Source: Saturnia japonica
Taxonomy: Eukaryota > Arthropoda > Insecta > Lepidoptera > Saturniidae
DNA length: 64,000 nucleotides
Assembly (NCBI GenBank): GCA_033032175.1
Contig: CM065311.1
Coordinates: 2,721,190-2,785,189 of the forward strand
Direction: 5' to 3'
Part shown: piece by piece, positions 61,095-64,000 of the stretch
How positions within the stretch are numbered: the stretch's first letter is position 1
Layout: each line of letters opens with the position of its first letter
The notes under the pieces: model-generated
Told to the model about the DNA's origin: nothing
Database searches by the model: none
What the model saw: the letters and a program-made list of their open reading frames with translations, nothing else
Made by a program: the position numbers and the translations under genes

Positions 61095-64000
61095 GAACAA
61101 ATGAACACTATTTGATAAATAAATTTAATCCATATGTTCTGGCTATCTCTGAGACATGGCTCAAGCCGGGTACTCTGTTTCAAGTACCGGGTTATTCCAT
61201 TCTCAGAGATGACAGAATAGACGGATATGGAGGCTCTGCTCTCTTTATAAAAAATAAGTGTTTTTTTAAATCTTTACTTCTTTCTTCCTATAACAATGAA
61301 AAGATAAACGCAGTTGCGGCTAAAGTTGATAATATATCATTCCTATCCATATACATTTCCTAAAAAGATACTTCAGTTATTCCTATACTAAAATTAATTA
61401 TTGAATCTTTGCCTTCGCCTGTTATCATATTAGGAAACTTTAATGGGCATCATTCCCATCATCTCCATTTTCACTACAAGAGCTCAAATTGGTCTTGGGT
61501 CATATTTCTGATTCCTCTCCGGGGATTGATGGTATCCCTTATTCATTTATTGTCAACACAAAAACAGTAACGTTATCCTTCATTGTTGAAAGTGGGCTTA
61601 TACCAGCCTCCTGGAAGCAACAAATCGTTATACCTATTTTAAAGCCACATAAGGATCCTTTACACGCGGCGTCATATAAGCCTGTTGCTTGTCGTCCATA
61701 TTAGCTGAACGCCTAATTAAAAATTGGTTAGAATGGTTCTTAAAGCACCAGAATGTATTAGGTGCTTCTCAGTTTGGCTTTAGGAAGGGGCGAAGTGTTA
61801 CGGACAATAATTCAATATTCTCAACTGATATCCAAATCGCTCTTAGTAAAATATGAGTCAATGGTAGCTGCATTTCTGGATATTGAAGCTGCTTACGATA
61901 AAGGTGACCTTGTAATATTTAAAAAAATCGGTTGTATGTAAAGTCGGTTTACTGACGATAGTTTAACGTGACAACGTCATAAGAAAATACTGATGGAATG
62001 GTATCATTTTTCAAATAATATCGAAAGAATCATTACCTTTATCGCCGCAATTATAGTTGCTATAAACAATTGACATCACATTCACTTTTCACTGCACTTC
62101 ATACTTGATGAAAACATGTAAATGTATTATTGTATAGCAGCTGTCCATGCGGACGCATCGCTCACTCAAGTAGGAAAGAGACAGCTGTCGAACGCTGCCG
62201 AATGCGAAGGCCAATTGTGCCTCTTTACCGCTCGTTCCGCAATCTCGCTTGCACTTCAAACCTTAAATGGAACGCCTCAGAGCGAGGTAACGCCGCACAA
62301 GTCATGTTTTTTCGTGCGTGCAGCCGGCTCCATCGAATTATAAGACCTTGTACGTCAAAAAATTTGCAAAGGCTTAATGTTCCAACAAAATTTTCACATT
62401 TTAATTTCAATCTTTTTTCTGGGAGAAGCATAACCTTAAGGATTCCTGGAACGGGGTAGCCCCACTAGAACGCCCTGGAGAGGGGCACTGTAAGGGCCAG
62501 TTCTGAGTCCGTTACTCTATGATGTCTACACATCTAAATTAGACTACCTTATCTTGCCTCCCTGTTCCATTCTTCAATATGCGGATGATGTACATGTATA
62601 TTCATCCAAAAATTCAATAGATTTTGCGGCACAATTTGTGGAGCATTCATTAGACAAATTGTCACAGTGGTTATCTGATCATAATCTTTCTCTTTCTGTT
62701 ACCAAAAGTACTATAGTGGTATTTACTCGTATAAAAACAATTCCTGATGTTAATGTAACCATAAATCAGTCTAGTTTGCCCGTTCATAGTGAAGTAACTT
62801 TTCTCGGAAGGAAGTTTGATGGCAAATGTAATGGTAATGCTCATGTTGATTATATGGTTGGCCGATGCGAGAGGAATATTAATGTTTTAAGAGCTCTTTC
62901 TAGAGTTTGGTGGGGTGCTCATCCTTTTTCATTAAAATTATTTTACAATGCTATAATAAAAAGCCTTTTAGACTATAGTTCTTTCACACTTTGTCCGGCC
63001 AATAAGTCAGCTTTACATAAATTAGATCTCATTCAATCGAAGAGCTTACGTATTGTAACTGGAGCTATGAAAAGTACTCCTGACAATGCTTTACAAATAA
63101 AATGTGCAGATCCACCCCTTCACATCAGAAGACAATACCTGCCAGATCGCTATTTTTACAAAATTCTACAAATTAGTTCCCGTCCTTTAATTGAGAAAAT
63201 CAGATACCTAAACAGTATAATTGTTAGTGATAAAAATTTTTGGCGTAAAAAATCAATCCCCCATTTAGTTCAAAGTTATAGAAACTTTATAGACCTTGTT
63301 TGTACAGTGAATAAATATCCATGCCATCCTCTGTTATTTTTTGACTACAGCATTCTGGTATTCTCTCCCAGTGTTCACCTATCGATAGGAATAACAAAAA
63401 AATTGCCGGATGCCAATGCTAGACTTAGTACGTATATTAACCAAAATGCTTCTGATGCAGAGATATTTTTCACTGATGATTCTAAAGAGGTTGATCTTTT
63501 ATCTGGTAATGATTTGGACTACACAGTAGTTGCTTCAACAACTCAAAATTATTCGAGTCAAAGTGTAGGTGCTGCTTTTTGCAATATTCTACCGGATATT
63601 TTAAGCTTTCCATATTCTCCTCTCTTACTTATAATTTTACAGGGGAATACTTGGCCATTTTGGATTGCGTTAACTACATTATTGTGAACAACATTAGATA
63701 CTCTTTAATTTTCACCGATTCTTTAAGCTGTTTGCAATCTCTTGTACAAAATCCTTTTGGCAAAAATACGCCCTCGGCAATCTCTCTTGAAATAAAGAAC
63801 AAGCTTAAAAATTGCTAAGATAACAATCAGCAGGTTACCTTGATGTGGATTCCTGGTCATTCAGGTATCCAGAGGAACGAGATGGTGAACGAGTTGCCAA
63901 AATTGGCAGCTGTTCAAGGAGCTTCTAGTGGTAGTTTGTACTGTCAGGACCCAGTAGCTTATATACCTAGGCAGGAAATGGTCGAAAGGTGGAATTCGGA
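61095..64000 (+). pseudogene. I-like LINE ORF2 (endonuclease, RT, RNase H), partial
   Basis: Endonuclease fragments (YVLAISETWLKPGTLF, IILGNFNGHH) end in a deletion near 61490. RT pieces follow: SSPGIDGIPYSFI, SGLIPASWKQ, GASQFGFRKGRSVTDN, VAAFLDIEAAYDK, then after the inserted element LQYADDVHVYSSKNS (62572-62616) and a 377-codon open stretch through the thumb region. The RNase H domain has EIFFTDDSKEV, FTDSLSCLQSL and WIPGHSGIQRNEM, in shifted frames. It extends beyond the window. Confidence 0.8.
61915..62343. mobile_element. 429-bp non-autonomous insertion in the I-like LINE
   Basis: Flanked by GACCTTGTA on both sides (61906-61914 and 62344-62352). Removing it restores a continuous RT reading frame across the site. 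The left half is AT-rich (AATCGGTTGTATGTAAAGTC) and the right half is CpG-rich (62145-62335). No TIR, LTR or poly(A) was recognised. The 8-9-bp duplication would fit a hAT-type transposase. Confidence 0.7.

Larger units (their letters stand above)
59580..64000 (+). mobile_element. I-like LINE, decayed, running off the window
   Basis: ORF1 with gag-type zinc knuckles (59631-60950) is followed by ORF2 with endonuclease, RT and an RNase H domain. ORF2 continues past position 64000. RNase H plus a three-knuckle ORF1 points to the I group. Many frameshifts, stops, an internal deletion around 61490 and a 429-bp insertion (61915-62343) show that it is inactive. Confidence 0.8.

Overview
The window is nuclear DNA of an insect, almost certainly a moth or butterfly (Lepidoptera). 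It is AT-rich, its genes are split by GT-AG introns, and it is crowded with repeat families typical of that order: BEL/Pao, Jockey, a CR1/Daphne-like LINE, an I-like LINE, mariner, pogo/Tigger and tRNA-derived SINEs. The exons below were assembled by hand from reading frame, splice sites and codon phase.

Two host genes are complete. (1) A Topors orthologue (RING-type ubiquitin/SUMO E3 ligase, 721 aa) lies on the + strand, with coding exons 8832-9038, 10740-10897, 12541-12747 and 13286-14879. (2) A p38 MAP kinase (360 aa) lies on the - strand across 53989-37885 in nine exons. It carries a tandem pair of 80-nt exons of identical phase (43000-42921 and 42737-42658) that look mutually exclusive, at the position where human p38 alpha (MAPK14) has its own mutually exclusive pair. 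A third gene-like unit at 1709-87 (- strand) is an intron-containing DDE-transposase-derived gene. Its first exon is not visible as an open reading frame, and its 3' end is cut off by a Jockey fragment.

Layout: 1-4236 holds the DDE-derived gene and nested Jockey copies. 4237-8823 holds old repeats, including a large inverted repeat. 8832-14879 is Topors, with a mariner fossil and a LINE fossil in its introns. 15308-17363 holds small DNA transposons. 17846-29023 is a three-level nest: a 2.9-kb pogo-like element (TA target duplication, subterminal repeats) containing an 8.3-kb BEL/Pao element (ATTTA duplication), one LTR of which contains a 5'-truncated Jockey copy. 29.0-37.3 kb is intergenic, with a solo-LTR candidate, a truncated Daphne-like copy, an RT fossil, a telomere-like minisatellite and a Tigger MITE. 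37.9-54.0 kb is p38; one of its introns hosts a MITE split by a Daphne-like LINE (46278-50150). 54.0-59.5 kb is intergenic. 59.6-64.0 kb is a decayed I-like LINE that runs off the window.

The observations most worth following are the p38 exon pair; the pogo-like protein that has lost its catalytic core in frame but keeps its DNA-binding and C-terminal domains; and a Jockey family whose 5'-truncated insertions fall into two discrete lengths (about 314 bp and about 80 bp), ending next to predicted hairpins.
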